Shown: positions 37,538 through 48,210, counted from the first letter of the stretch. The stretch is DNA of 64,000 bases from Rusavskia elegans (GCA_011316305.1 SAUG01000044.1:310001-374000), one strand, 5' to 3'. The notes: generated from the sequence alone by a model not told the origin. Made by a program: numbers and translations.

Positions 37538-38661
37538 TTATGGTAACACATCTTGACAATTGCACGTAGAGATGTTGATGCCATTGACTCTTGTCAAGTC
37601 AGCGAAATACCAATCGGAGAAGCTTTGCTCCGAGTTGCAACGCCCAGATATGATATCCTCCTTCATCTCCTGCCCCTTATCTACACTGTAGCCCTGTTCT
37701 TCCTCACACCCCAATAGGTCGGGGACCTGGCAGCAATTGCTTGTTTCTTCAAGGAGTCTGAACGAGCTATGAATACCCCAAATATTAGTCTCTTTCCCAG
37801 CCACGGGTGGATTTTGTATACCTTGAAGGGAATTCTTTGGCTTCCTCGCCGGATTCGGCTTTGTAGCCGCCTTATGAATACGGGGAGTCGAGCTCGCTAG
37901 CTCCAAAAAGGCAGTAGCCAATGAGGCTCTTGATCTGGTAACGATGATAGATCGCTGGGGTCGCAGTTGACTGCGTAGTGGGGGGGGGGGACGTTGGTGT
38001 GAGATGATGGATCTTCGGGTGTTGTACGTTCCTTGAGCGGTGGGACCTCTACGTGTATGGTCGACGCGCGTTCGTGGGATAAGCGAGCGCATTCATCGCG
38101 GCTGTTGAAGGTGGTAGAGGAGGGATTCATGTCATGGTCGAGGCTGTTGGAGGTGGTAGAGGAGGGCTTCATGTCATGGTCGAGACCGTTGGAGGTAGGA
38201 GGGAAGGGATTCATGTCGTCGTGGGTGGTTCCATCGAACCAGGCCTGTGGTTTTGGTGCGTCTGGCCCTGATCAGTGGGATGTAGTAAACTGCGGAGCGG
38301 AAATCATACCCTGGTCATGATATCTTGTAACAGATGTGGCAGAGCTCATGCTCGTGGAAGGTGACACGGCTGGAGGAGTGCTGCTTGGTGCTCGGAAGCT
38401 TTCCCTAGGGCTCGAAGCTGGAGAGAGAAGGCCGCCGACTGGGGGGGATTCTTCGCGGTCCGGAGTTCGAATATCAGGTGGATACTGGTACAGAGCATTT
38501 TGCTCGTCGATTGCAGCTTGAAGGCGGTCTGCTTCTTGGGCGCATGATATCCGACTGAGTTCTTGAAAGCTTGCGACTAGCTTAGGGTCACCGATGGAGC
38601 GCTGTATAGAGGCATACTGCGTGGGCGTGCCCCCACGTATTCGAGTGGTAGGCATACTCAT
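37538..38661 (-). CDS. Hypothetical protein, Ser/Thr/Pro-rich, probably spliced or frameshifted
   Basis: I do not recognise the product. Three minus-strand open segments with protein-like composition can be joined. The first runs from ATG 38661 (or 38655) to 38310. A candidate 42-nt intron follows, 38309-38268 (GTATGA...CAG, with TACTAC as possible branch site), and it keeps the frame. The second segment holds a 14-residue repeat, Asp-Met-(Asn/Lys)-Pro...Leu-Asp-His, three times. The third, to stop 37538, is rich in charged residues and Cys. Joining segments two and three needs either a 98-nt intron at 38052-37955 (GTAGAG...CAG, phase 0) or one extra base in the C11 run at 37990-37980. Total is about 330-360 residues. 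A longer start at 38799 adds a hydrophobic leader and seems less likely. It is divergent from the kinase gene. Confidence 0.45.
37980..37990 (+). repeat. G11 homopolymer in the hypothetical gene
   Basis: Eleven consecutive G on the plus strand, read as Pro codons on the minus strand. Upstream and downstream coding-like segments are out of frame across it by one base (11 where 9 or 12 would fit). Could be a sequencing or assembly slip, a natural frameshift, or lie inside an intron. Confidence 0.8.
38105..38223 (-). repeat. 42-bp tandem repeat, about 2.8 units, coding
   Basis: Units at 38105-38146, 38147-38188 and 38189-38223 (partial). On the minus strand each encodes a 14-residue unit containing Met-(Asn/Lys)-Pro, a Ser/Thr run and Asn-(Ser/Gly)-(Leu/Arg)-Asp. 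Being a multiple of three, the repeat keeps the frame, which supports real coding sequence. Confidence 0.8.
38268..38309 (-). other. Candidate 42-nt intron in hypothetical gene
   Basis: On the minus strand it starts GTATGA and ends GATCAG, with TACTAC inside. It splits a Gly codon (G|GG) and joins two coding-like segments in frame while removing a TGA. Short but within the range of fungal introns. Confidence 0.45.
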
Positions 38662-39034
38662 GAGCAAGTAGTAAGAATGAACTGAGAGGCAAAGAAATGG
38701 TCTTCCTGGGAGGATTAGCAGCGAAACGAAGAGCGGGACGCCAAGACTACCAAACGATGACATAATCATGTCACGTGGCATGACGACCACCTCCATCATA
38801 CATCATACCGGTATAGTCCACGGAGACAGAACGGCAACATGGTATTATTACTTCGATGAAGATGCTAGTATCACAACCTGTGTTGAAAATATTCTCCAAC
38901 TGAAGAATTGTTCTCTGGACTTGGAATCAAAGAGAGCGTTGCGAAAGGACTGAAATAATATTGCAATACTAAGTTTCGGCAGCAGTCCCCGAAACAATCC
39001 ATTCCTTCTAGGTTTTGCAGCTTCATTCCAACAT
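38662..39034. promoter_or_regulatory. Divergent intergenic region of the two island genes
   Basis: About 370 bp between the start of the minus-strand hypothetical gene and the kinase ATG. It includes a CACGTG palindrome at 38772-38777 inside a wider imperfect inverted word (CATGTCACGTGGCATG). Such a site can bind bHLH-type factors in fungi, but nothing here shows that it does. No TATA box could be assigned. Confidence 0.35.
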
Positions 39035-40918
39035 ATGGCTTCGTCAGATCCTGAGCTTTACGAGTTTGCAAGGATCTTTCCTGACGGACTAGAAGCCGAA
39101 AATGCCCTGGATCTAGTAGCTGCTAACGAAAATCTTCATCCGCACCATGCCCACTTCATCCATACCGAGGAGAAAATCAGACCGGACGAATCATGCAGCG
39201 AGCTCAGCGGGTCCGAGCGAGATCAACAGCCGAGCCGTAAATACCTTGGTGGCTATTACAGGCTATCTTTACAAGACCCAGTCGATCACCCATTTGCGCA
39301 AGGCTATCATGCCGGAAGAGGTGCCTCCAAGCTATCTGGAACCGCGACCAGCGAAGGAGATAGGGGAGTGCACCTCCTACTGGTACGTCCTGGACGGAGA
39401 TCTAACGGCGTCGCTGCTGTACATGCTCGGATTTCCATCCATAGGCGGTCGGGTGCCCTGATGCTCTTTGGAGTTCAGGAGGATAGACCAGTGGTCTATA
39501 AGGTCCACGACGACTCGTCCGTAGCCCTGGGAAAGGGCGAGGGTCACGTACTGTACCAGAGAGCCAATTCGTTAAGGGTTGGTAATCTTTCCTATACCCT
39601 TGTCTTTACAGACTACACCCCCGAACGGTATGCAAGGTTTGTGGAGAAGCGTGATGACATGATTAGAGATTTCGGAATTCAGCCGCCACACCCGTGCCTA
39701 TCTGCTGTCTGGCGCCAGGGAGATGCGAAGAGAGGTCACGTGGTAACGCATAGAATAATAGCGGTCGGAGCATTTGGCTGGGTTCGTGCCGGTGTCCATA
39801 GTCGCACCGGTCAGGACTTGGCGGTCAAACGACAGGAAGTCAAATGCAAACGTGACTTGGAAAACATTGACCGTGAATATAGAATTGGCCTACAATTGAA
39901 TGTAAGCAGAACCTGAAGAAAAAAAAAAATATTACCCTCGCTGATATCATCCAAGGGGAGCCAGGGGCTACTACCTACTCTCCGAGCCTGGTGCGAGCAT
40001 AGCTCAATTACAATCTGCGATAAGTTCCCTCAGGAGGTATTCATCTCATCTCCCCTCGCAACACGCGACTTTTCAAGGTTTCCTTGGTCCCAATATGATA
40101 ACTGGAGCGTACTGAGTCTTTTTCGAGGCCCTCTTGAAGGTCTTCGTAATCTTCATGAGGCTGGCTTCATACATCGCGACCTTCATCCCGGCAATTTCCT
40201 CATCATGGATCCCGTTTTTCCCTTCGCCGCTGTGTTAGCAGATTTTGGCAAAACGATCAGGGCTCAAAATGACGTAAATGATCGGCTTGGACCCGTCCAC
40301 ACCCTCGCTCCTGAGATCAACGGCATTACTCCATACGACAACAAAATCGACGTCTGGAGCTTCGGCTTTGTCTTGTACACCAGTCTGTCTCCCCATTTTC
40401 ACCCCCCACGTAACCAACGCATTACCAAGCCATGGTACGACAGTGTCTTCAACGATCTACGTACGCCTTGCGAGGGACCTGGGGAATTTGAAACACAGTT
40501 AGCGCGGTTGATCTTGGGAATGCTTACATGGGATCCGGCGAAGAGATTCTCGGCCAGGCAAGCACTACAGCTTACCCAGGAGCTGCTTGACGGACATGGC
40601 GTCCCCAAGGCTCCTTCTGTTGGAAGTGGTAGCGGCCGAGGTTATGGGGACATGGGAGACGTTCGCTCTAGCGGTTGTTTACCGTCGCAGCCACAACAGC
40701 CAGACAACCCAACATCCCTATTTCAACTGCAGGGAAAATCACAGCGTCAAGCCCCGCACCAATCGGGCTCACCAAGATCGTCCAACCATAGCTCCCTTCA
40801 GCAGAGATCGAAGTCGTCCAAACACTCCCCGTGGAGACCACTCTTTGCAGCGCCGCCTTGTTTTTTCCCTGCAGATCCAAGTCAATGGAATGATCAGGCG
40901 CATACGTCAAGTTCTTGA
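39035..40918 (+). CDS. FHA-like domain protein kinase, 609 residues, one intron
   Basis: Likely a serine/threonine kinase. Exon 1 is 39035-39901 and exon 2 39956-40918; the 54-nt phase-0 intron (GTAAGC...CAAG) restores one frame. Residues ~70-192 resemble the FHA-like module of a fungal kinase family: a Gly-Arg-Gly-x-Ser stretch at 94-98, Ala-Val-His-Ala-Arg-Ile at 128-133 and Tyr-x-Leu-Val-Phe near 187-191. The kinase domain is complete: Gly-x-Phe-Gly-x-Val loop 245-250, Ala-Val-Lys with Lys265, Glu276 or Glu281 as the helix-C acid, His-Arg-Asp 362-364, Asn369, Asp-Phe-Gly 385-387, Ala-Pro-Glu 407-409, Asp421 and Arg486. All key catalytic residues are present, so it is probably active. The tail after ~505 is Ser/Gln/Pro-rich and probably disordered. 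No RIP stops. FHA domains bind phosphothreonine peptides; the target here is unknown. Confidence 0.88.
39902..39955 (+). other. Intron of the kinase gene (54 nt)
   Basis: GTAAGC donor at 39902, CTGAT as possible branch site at 39941-39945 and CCAAG acceptor ending 39955. Both sides are phase 0. It contains a TGA and an A-rich run. Reading through it would stop the protein before the catalytic loop. Confidence 0.8.
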
Positions 40919-41547
40919 ACGACTGCCGTCAATATACAATACTAGCACCCTGGAGAGTTTCATCCGCCAAGCATATTGCGACTGAGATGGGGAACGGAAT
41001 CAGGAACGAGTGTAGTATCTGAACAAAGTTGAGATGAGGGAAGAGCGAGTGAGTTGATCTGCGGGTACACCAAAAGGCCGCAGCTTTGAAAGGGGGAATG
41101 CTGGCTTCATACGAAAATATTCAATTCTGACATGCAACTCCAGAGTGGCCGGCGCATTGATATGTGCGCAATGTGTCATGCATAAGCTTAAACGCATCTA
41201 TTCATCGCTCATCATCTTGACAATCCACCCTTCGCTAGCTTTCTCGCTTTCTGATCCCTCCGATGTCCAATTCGCGCCTTCGCGCCGCTCACTTGCATCC
41301 TTCCTTGCACGTTGCGTGTCTAACCTGTCCCCTGGTCCCGCTGTATTCCCTCCTCCCCTTCCCCCGTCTCACGCTTTTCCCCTGACCCACAACTCACCCT
41401 CCCAGCACTGCCCGGCCTAGGATCCGTTCCACTATACATCGTGCTGAAAATCCATCTGCCTCCTCTTAAAACCCTCTAGCGTCTCCAGCCTCCTCACCCT
41501 CCCGAAGTCCTTCCCTATCACGATCGCGCTCCCCTAAGCAGCCTCAC
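40919..41547. other. 3' flank of kinase and C/T-rich tract
   Basis: The first 220 bp hold nothing recognisable. From about 41219 to 41620 the plus strand is strongly C/T-rich, as is common just upstream of fungal start codons. That suggests a plus-strand gene beginning near 41.55 kb, but no long frame follows. Confidence 0.45.
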
Positions 41548-41862
41548 ATGTCACCCTTATCTCCAACCTCAACTCCCCCTCTCACCTCTTCTCTCCTTGT
41601 CGCCTCATCCCGCTTAGAAGACTCTGGGGCGCCTTCCAAGACCCAAAGCGTGCTTCTTCATTCATTTCGCTCGGATCGGCGTCCCCATCGTCAAAGCTAC
41701 CAAGCATAGCAGTGTCAAGTTTCCCACACCTCTTTCGTAACATTGTGAATGTCGTCACCTTGGTCGTCCCTGGAGGTGAACGCCGCGTACGCGAAGAAGA
41801 CGGCGGCTTCGTTTGGGGCGGAAGTTCCACTTGGAGGACAAATAGATAAAGAGATCGTTTAG
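41548..41862 (+). other. Unresolved coding potential at the right island edge
   Basis: A plus-strand frame runs from ATG 41548 to TAG 41707-41709 (53 residues, Ser/Pro-rich). Another runs from ATG 41749, with an Ala-Ala-Tyr-Ala-Lys-Lys segment, to a TAG near 41.86 kb where RIPed sequence starts. The minus strand is also open at 41582-41830 (82 residues, acidic). None is recognised. It may be the 5' part of a gene destroyed on its right by the adjoining RIPed DNA, or unspliced exons. Confidence 0.3.
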
Positions 41863-42402
41863 CTTTCGCGCTTGCTCGTCGAATTCGATTTTTATTAAAA
41901 AGGAACCTCTATTCGCTTTGACGATACTAATTAGAAAGTTTTTACTATTACTATTAACGTCTAATTTTATTAACATACGAAACAAATCGATAAAAATTAT
42001 TATTAGATTTATAGAATTAATAATATTATTCTCGGCCTGAATGGCGTAATAGTAAAAACTACGTTACCTAGTAGACCTACTACTAACGAATCCAGCGTTT
42101 TTCAAAATTAAAAATTAAAATTCGAAAAATAACAGATCGAAGATTTAAATCCTTCGAAAATTAATGAATATTTAAATTTTTTATATAAACTAATTTGAAA
42201 TTGTACTGGACTTTTATTGAAATATAATGTTAACGTTTTATAATATTACGATATTTATATTTTATCTATAAAAAACTTCAATAGTAAAAGATTTATAGTT
42301 TATTAGATAAAATATACAATGTTAATTATTTCTATTTAATAATTTATTCTATTACCCGATTACGAATTTTCAATAATATATATAAAAACTCGTAATTTAT
42401 AA
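41863..42402. other. Right border of the island: RIPed DNA resumes
   Basis: Base composition shifts to AT-rich between about 41860 and 41900. Some CpA and TpG remain to 42.2 kb, so RIP is lighter here. No repeat family or gene recognised. Confidence 0.5.
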
Positions 42403-42418
42403 AATTCAATTTAATTTA

Positions 42419-43741
42419 TTTAGTTAATTTATTTTTGTTTTAGTACCCGGTAAACCAATGGTTCGATAAATAAATTAAACGTTAGTATACCAGCATTAAA
42501 AATACAGTAATAGAATTTATACTCTAGTTTAATTAATATAAATTACGGTTCTTTTTATAAAATTTTAATTTAATTTGATTTAGTAATATAATATATCTTT
42601 CTACTAATAATTTAACTATTATAGAAGTTTTTATAGATAAATATATCTCGTAGTTATCGCTTTTTCTGTAACGTCCCTGTACGTCAAAGGGCGTTACGCT
42701 CGAGCCTAGCTACAGCTATAGGCGTAGTCCGAACTACTAAATAGTAAAGGAATCCTAGCGTAGGTTATTATAACTAATCCCGTATAGCTGCGAAAGTACA
42801 GTTATAATATTATAAGGCGTCTTTATTAAAGAAATAATTAAAAAGAGAATAGTAGAACGTATTTAATAATTATATTAACGACTAATAAAAAAAGCTATCT
42901 AATAGAAATAAGAAGTAATATATATAATAAAAATAGCCGATAGTACCGATAGATAGCCGTCCGCTAAAAGCTGCTATTATAAAAGTCGGCTATAGCGACT
43001 ATAGGCGGCTATAGATAATTAGGCTCGTTTATCTAGCTAATCTTCCAGCGTGCCTCTATGGAATCGTAGACGTAATATTTTTTTCTTTTACTAGTAATAT
43101 AAATCTAAAATCATTTACGTACGTATATATTCTCGTAATAGCTATATTATAGCTAAATTAGACGGTAGTATCTTTCTATATCTATAATAACTATATCTAT
43201 CCGCGCGGTCGTTAACTATTTTATTATAGCTAGAATAATCTATTTCTAATTTAATCTAGATTTTCTTTTTACTACCTTTAAAACGTATTATCCGATCTTT
43301 TTACTACCTTTTAATCTAATCGATCGGGTAAAACTTCTAGCCGTAGTAGCTAGTAAACTTTTTAAAGCTATATAGATTAAAAAGTATCTTTATAGTTTAG
43401 CGGAATATTTAGGAATAGATTATATAATAAATATAGATAAAGTAATAACTTTTCGTATTTACTTCGTATTATAGTAGATAGATATAGCGGAAATATTAGA
43501 TACTTATAATTATTTATAACGTCGAAGAAAGACTGGATAGTAGAGAATTCGTAATCGAATAAAGATAGAAGAAAATAGTTAATATAATTAACTGCGCTGT
43601 AAATTTTATCTGACGAACTTTGGCTATAAAAATTTCTTTGCACGTAAATGCAACAATCGTTGCCGTATATAACGTTGATGAAAAGTATAGATATATATAT
43701 ATATAAATTCAATATAATTCCAAATAGAAACCTTTTAGAGG
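42419..43741 (+). repeat. R1 repeat, copy 8, interrupted by a solo LTR
   Basis: Full R1 copy flanked by a perfect 16-bp duplication, AATTCAATTTAATTTA, at 42403-42418 and 43742-43757. The 411-bp solo LTR at 42667-43077 splits it inside a CGCTTTTTCTTTT-type run. Without the LTR and one duplication the copy is about 907 bp. A 123-codon minus-strand frame inside it is low-complexity and judged fortuitous. Confidence 0.85.
42667..43077. mobile_element. Orphan solo LTR (411 bp) in R1 copy 8
   Basis: Same family and exactly the same length as 31410-31820: starts TGTAACGTC, ends GACGTAATA (RIPed ACA). The flanks TTTTC and TTTTT would be a 5-bp duplication with one RIP-type change. It landed in an existing R1 copy. 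Confidence 0.75.
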
Positions 43742-43757
43742 AATTCAATTTAATTTA

Positions 43758-43929
43758 AATATTATATATTATATTTTAATTCGACGTTGTAAATAATTCT
43801 AAAAAAAAATTAATTTCCGTTAATACTGTTAATAATATAGTAAAGTATTTAGATTTAGTTATAATATAGAAGATATATATTATATAATCATTATTTAGAC
43901 GTTTTAATAAATTATTCAAATTTTTTTTT
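43758..43929. other. Unassigned RIPed DNA
   Basis: Short AT-rich interval between the duplication right of R1 copy 8 and the next R1 fragment. Nothing recognised. Confidence 0.35.
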
Positions 43930-44285
43930 CTTCTCGCGTAGCTATAAAAGAGATTTACTAGCTAGTACGCTAGCTATAATAGCTAGAAATTTAATCCGAT
44001 AGATTAAAATAAATGGAGATATAGAAATTAGATATCGCGTTTCAAAAATAAAAATAAAAAGAATTTTATATTACTAGTAAAATAAACTCATCAAAAAAGC
44101 GATAATTTGGAAATATTTTTATCTATAAATGTCTCTTTATTATTTTTATCAATAGAAAGATTGTAGATAATCGTTATTTTTATTAATTAAATTAAATTAT
44201 TTATTCTATTTCTATAAACTCGCTAGTAGTATACTAATATTTAATTTATTTTTTGAATTAAATTTTAATTCTATATTGGATTCTA
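43930..44285 (-). repeat. R1 fragment, copy 9
   Basis: Reverse-oriented, matching R1 from the CTAGCTAGTACGCTAG block to near the GTGCCCGG end, with an internal deletion. Old and diverged. No duplication found. Confidence 0.5.
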
Positions 44286-45044
44286 TCAAATGAAATATTT
44301 AGAGAAATATTAAATAATTAGTAACATTTAGCAGTATCTGTTACTAGTTATATTATAGGATTATTTGATAATCTAATAGTATTTGATATACAGACTATAT
44401 TAATTATAAATATTTCATTATTTATAAAAATTTTAAATTCGATATTATTATCGTTCGTATTTAATTTATTAGTTTTTGCTATATACTATCTATATAATTA
44501 AAATTTATTTACTTTTTATAAATTTTACTAATTATTGGATTTCGTGTAAATTTATAGATAGATTTATAAAACTGAATATTTATTTTAAAGTCGACTATTA
44601 GATAATTTCTAGAATATTTTAAACTTTTTTAATAATTTTATATTAGATTAATATTTAATATTTGTTCTAAATATTTCTAATTTTATAATATTACTATTTA
44701 AATATTCGGTGATTTTAGATTTATTAAATATAAAAATAGTATAGAAAATAAAAGTTTTTATTAAATGAAATTCTATAACTAGAAATATATTCAGTATTTT
44801 ATTTTATATCCGAAAAAAAAAAATTCTTTTAATAATAGTCTATTTTTCAAAACGAATTTAATAATAATAAAAATTGTTTATTAGATAATATAAAAATAAA
44901 AGAGATTATATATTATTATTTAATTTTAATAAATAAAAAAAAATCGAAATATTTTCAAATTTCCAATAAAATTTGAATTATAAAATATTTTATTAAATAT
45001 TTTTAATAGAAAAAACGTAGTATCGGACTATATAATATATTCTA
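44286..45044. other. Unassigned AT-rich DNA
   Basis: No gene or repeat match. CpA and TpG are slightly more frequent than in neighbouring R1 copies. Confidence 0.35.
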
Positions 45045-45805
45045 TTTAGTTAATTTGTTTTAGATTTAGTATTCGATAAACTAGTAGTTCGAGAAATAAA
45101 TTAAAAGTTAATATACTAGTATTAAATATACGGTAATATAGTTTATATTCTAGTTTAATTTATATAAATAACAGTTCTTTCTATAAAATTTTAATTTAAA
45201 TTTACATAGTAATATAATATAATCTTTTATCGATTATTTCACGTAGAAACTTTTATAGATAAATATACCTAATAGTTATTATTTCTTCTTTTTTTACTAG
45301 TAATATAAATCTTTCGTAAATACTATAATTTACTAGAATCATTTATATATATATATATTTTCGTGTTAATTATATCGTAGCTATACTAAATAGTAGTAAC
45401 TTTATATTTCCGTAATAACTATATCTATTTATACAGTTATCGACTATCTTGTTATAGCTAGAATAATCTATTTCGATTTTAATCTAGATTTTATTTTTAC
45501 TTTCTTTAAAACGCGCTATCCGATCTTTCTACCGTCTTTTAATTTAATCGACCGGGTAAAGCTTCTAGCTATAATAGCTAGTATACTAGCTAGCGACTCT
45601 ATAGCTAGTAACCTTTTTAAAACCATATAGGCGAAATAATACCTTAATAGTTTAACGTAATATTTAGATATAGATTATTTAATAAATATAGATAAAGTAA
45701 TAACTATTAATAAAAACATTATATTATAATAAATATATATAGGGATTTTATTAGATATTTATAATTATTTATAACGTCGAAAAAAGACTGGATATATAGT
45801 TTTTA
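45045..45805 (+). repeat. R1 repeat, copy 10 (lacks its far end)
   Basis: Starts TTTAGTTAATTTG and follows R1 to the AACGTCGAAAAAAGACTGGATA block near 45.80 kb, then breaks off before the conserved tail. A new partial R1 copy follows within 30 bp in the same orientation. Confidence 0.6.
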
Positions 45806-45829
45806 AACTAGATCGAAAACTGTAAATAA

Positions 45830-46640
45830 CGAAATTGTATTTATATAGTAGAGGATCAATTAGGTAATATAATGTACTCTTCTATCGATAATTTAAGTAA
45901 CGTAGTATTTTTATAGATAAATAAACCTCGTAGTTATCGCTTTTTCTTTTTCTATTTTTACTAGTAATATAAATTTAAAATTCTTTGCCTACGTATATAT
46001 TCTCGTAACAGCTATACTATAGCTAAACAAGACGGTAATATCTTTATCTATAATAACTATATCTATCCGCGCGAACGTTAATTATTTTGTTATAGCTAAT
46101 ATAACCTATATTAATTATAATAAAAACTTTTTCTTTACTATTTTTAAAACGCGTTATTCGACCTTTCTATTTTCTTTTTATTTAATCGACCGAGTAAAGC
46201 TTCTAGCTATAGTAGCTAACGTACTACGTAGTAATTCTTTTCAAGCTATATAGAGTAAAAAGTATTTTAATAGTTAAACGAAGCGTATAGATATAGATTA
46301 TATAATAGATATTACCGAAACGAAAACTATAGATAGATACTTTTTAGTATAACAGGTAGCTATAACGGAAATATTGGAAATTTATAATTATTTACAACGT
46401 TAAAGAAAAAATATATAGTATCTAAATATAATAGAAGAAATATAATAGAATAAAAAAGAAAATAGTTAAATAGAAATAACTGACGATAGTGTAAACTTTA
46501 TCTGACGAATCTATTTTTAGCTATAAAAACATCTATATACGTAAATATAATATTTGTTACTATATATAATGTTATTAAATATATATATATTTATTTATAT
46601 TTTCAATATAATTTCAAATAGAAATTTTTTAAAAGGAAGT
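45830..46640 (+). repeat. R1 repeat, copy 11 (lacks its near end)
   Basis: Begins about 120-150 bp into R1 and continues to the tail (AATATAATTTCAAATAG, RIPed from the CCCCAGACAG motif). Together with copy 10 it makes a head-to-tail pair. Confidence 0.6.
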
Positions 46641-46708
46641 TTTTTATTATATATATATATTTTTCTATTAGTAATAATTCTTGTATTATATTTATTATCA
46701 AATACTAT

Positions 46709-47661
46709 TTATTATTATATTATAATAGTTTAGTTAATTTGGTTTTGATTTTAATATCCAGTAAACCAATAGTTTGGTAAATAAATTGAACGTTAGTATA
46801 CTAGTATCGAATATACGGTAGTAGAATTAATATCCTAGTTTTATTAATATAAATAACGGTTTTTTAAAACTTTAATTTAAATTTGCTCAGTAATATAATA
46901 TATCCTTCTATCAATAATTTAACGTAGAAATTTTATAGATAAATAAACTTCGCAGTTATCGCTTATTTTTCTTCTACTTTTACTAGTAATATAAATCTCT
47001 CGTAAATACTACGATTTACAAAAACTTTTTACGTATATATATATTCCCGAAATAGCTATATAGTAGCTAAATTAGACGATAATATCTTTCTATATCTATA
47101 ATAACTATATCTATCCGCGCGGATATTAACTACTTTATTAAAGCTAGAGTAATCTATATCGACTATTATAAAAACCTTCTTTTTACTATTTTTAAAATAT
47201 ATTATTCGATTTTTCTACTTTCTTTTAATCTAATAGACCGGGTAAAACTTCTAGCTATAGTAGCTAGTATACTATATAGCGACTCTTTTAAAACTATATA
47301 GGCTAAAAAGTACTTTAATAATTTAATAGAAAATTTAGATATAGATTATAAAATAGAAATAGAAACGAAAACTATAGATAGATAATTTATAGTATTGTAG
47401 ATAGTTAAAGAGAAAATATTAGATATTTATAATTATTTATAACGCCGAAAAAGAAATAGTAAAGGATTTATAATCGAATAAAAAAGGAAATAGTTAAATA
47501 AAAGTAATTAACTACGCTATAAACTTTATCTAACGAATATATTTTTAGCTACAAAAGTTTTTTTAACGTAAAAACAACAATCGTTGCCGTATATAACGTT
47601 AATAAAATATATATATATATATTTAAAATTAATATAACTTTAGATAGAAATCTTTTAGACG
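46709..47661 (+). repeat. R1 repeat, copy 12 (953 bp)
   Basis: Full R1 flanked by a perfect 9-bp duplication, AAATACTAT, at 46700-46708 and 47662-47670. Between the left duplication and the usual TTTAGTTAATTTGG start are about 20 extra bases of TTATTATTATATT type, a variable simple-sequence extension at this end. Confidence 0.75.
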
Positions 47662-48054
47662 AAATACTATATTAGAAAATATATATTAATAGTTTAATCT
47701 AATAACTCGGTTTTTATTTATAATAATTTTTTTAAATCGAATATTTTAAATGCTAGATTCTTTATATATTTGTTTTGACAATTTTATAATATTTATTATT
47801 ATTATTTTTCCTACTACTATTTAGTAACTTTTATTTTAAATGGCTAAAATAAAAACTTTTTAAAAATAATTAAAGTAAAAACTTTTTATAATAGTTTTAT
47901 ATTCTAAACTTTCGATTATAATTTATAAATCAAAAAAAACTTTAGACAGTTTTAATATTTATTTTTAATTTAATAAAATTAATATTTATTCTATTTTATC
48001 AAATAATAAATTCTAGAAAATCAACTTTTATATTAATAAATTTTTACTTTTTTA

Positions 48055-48210
48055 GACTGGCCATTTCGAATCAAAGTGGCGATCCGACTTCGCGATAAAC
48101 GTAGCTATTGCGTCTAAATTACTAGTTAAAGTTAGTCTCCTTCCTAATACCGTTAGAAACTCGAACCCGGGATACGAACCCGGGTTCGAAACCCGATAAA
48201 ACGGCCAGTC
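48055..48210. repeat. 156-bp MITE with R2 termini, copy a
   Basis: Begins GACTGGCC and ends GGCCAGTC. Flanks TTTACTTTTTTA and TATACTTTTTTA (48043-48054, 48211-48222) match at 11 of 12. The equivalent uninterrupted site is visible in gypsy-A near 29.16 kb. The interior holds an AACCCGGGAT...AACCCGGGTT inverted word. No coding capacity. Confidence 0.9.

Noticed and set aside
36929..37569. Three overlapping plus-strand frames of 62-75 codons
   Set aside because: They overlap each other in different frames, have no family resemblance, and follow directly on a transposase stop. No promoter or splice logic supports them.
39147..39461. 104-codon plus-strand frame overlapping the kinase gene
   Set aside because: It overlaps exon 1 in another frame, whereas the exon 1 frame continues through the intron into the catalytic domain.
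36940..41860. Horizontal transfer or Starship-type cargo for the island
   Set aside because: No captain-type recombinase, no matching borders and no direct repeats around the island were found. A non-RIPed unique segment between repeats is enough to explain it.
43377..43748. 123-codon minus-strand open frame
   Set aside because: Runs over the tail of R1 copy 8 and just past its border. Other R1 copies do not keep it open, so it is fortuitous despite its length.
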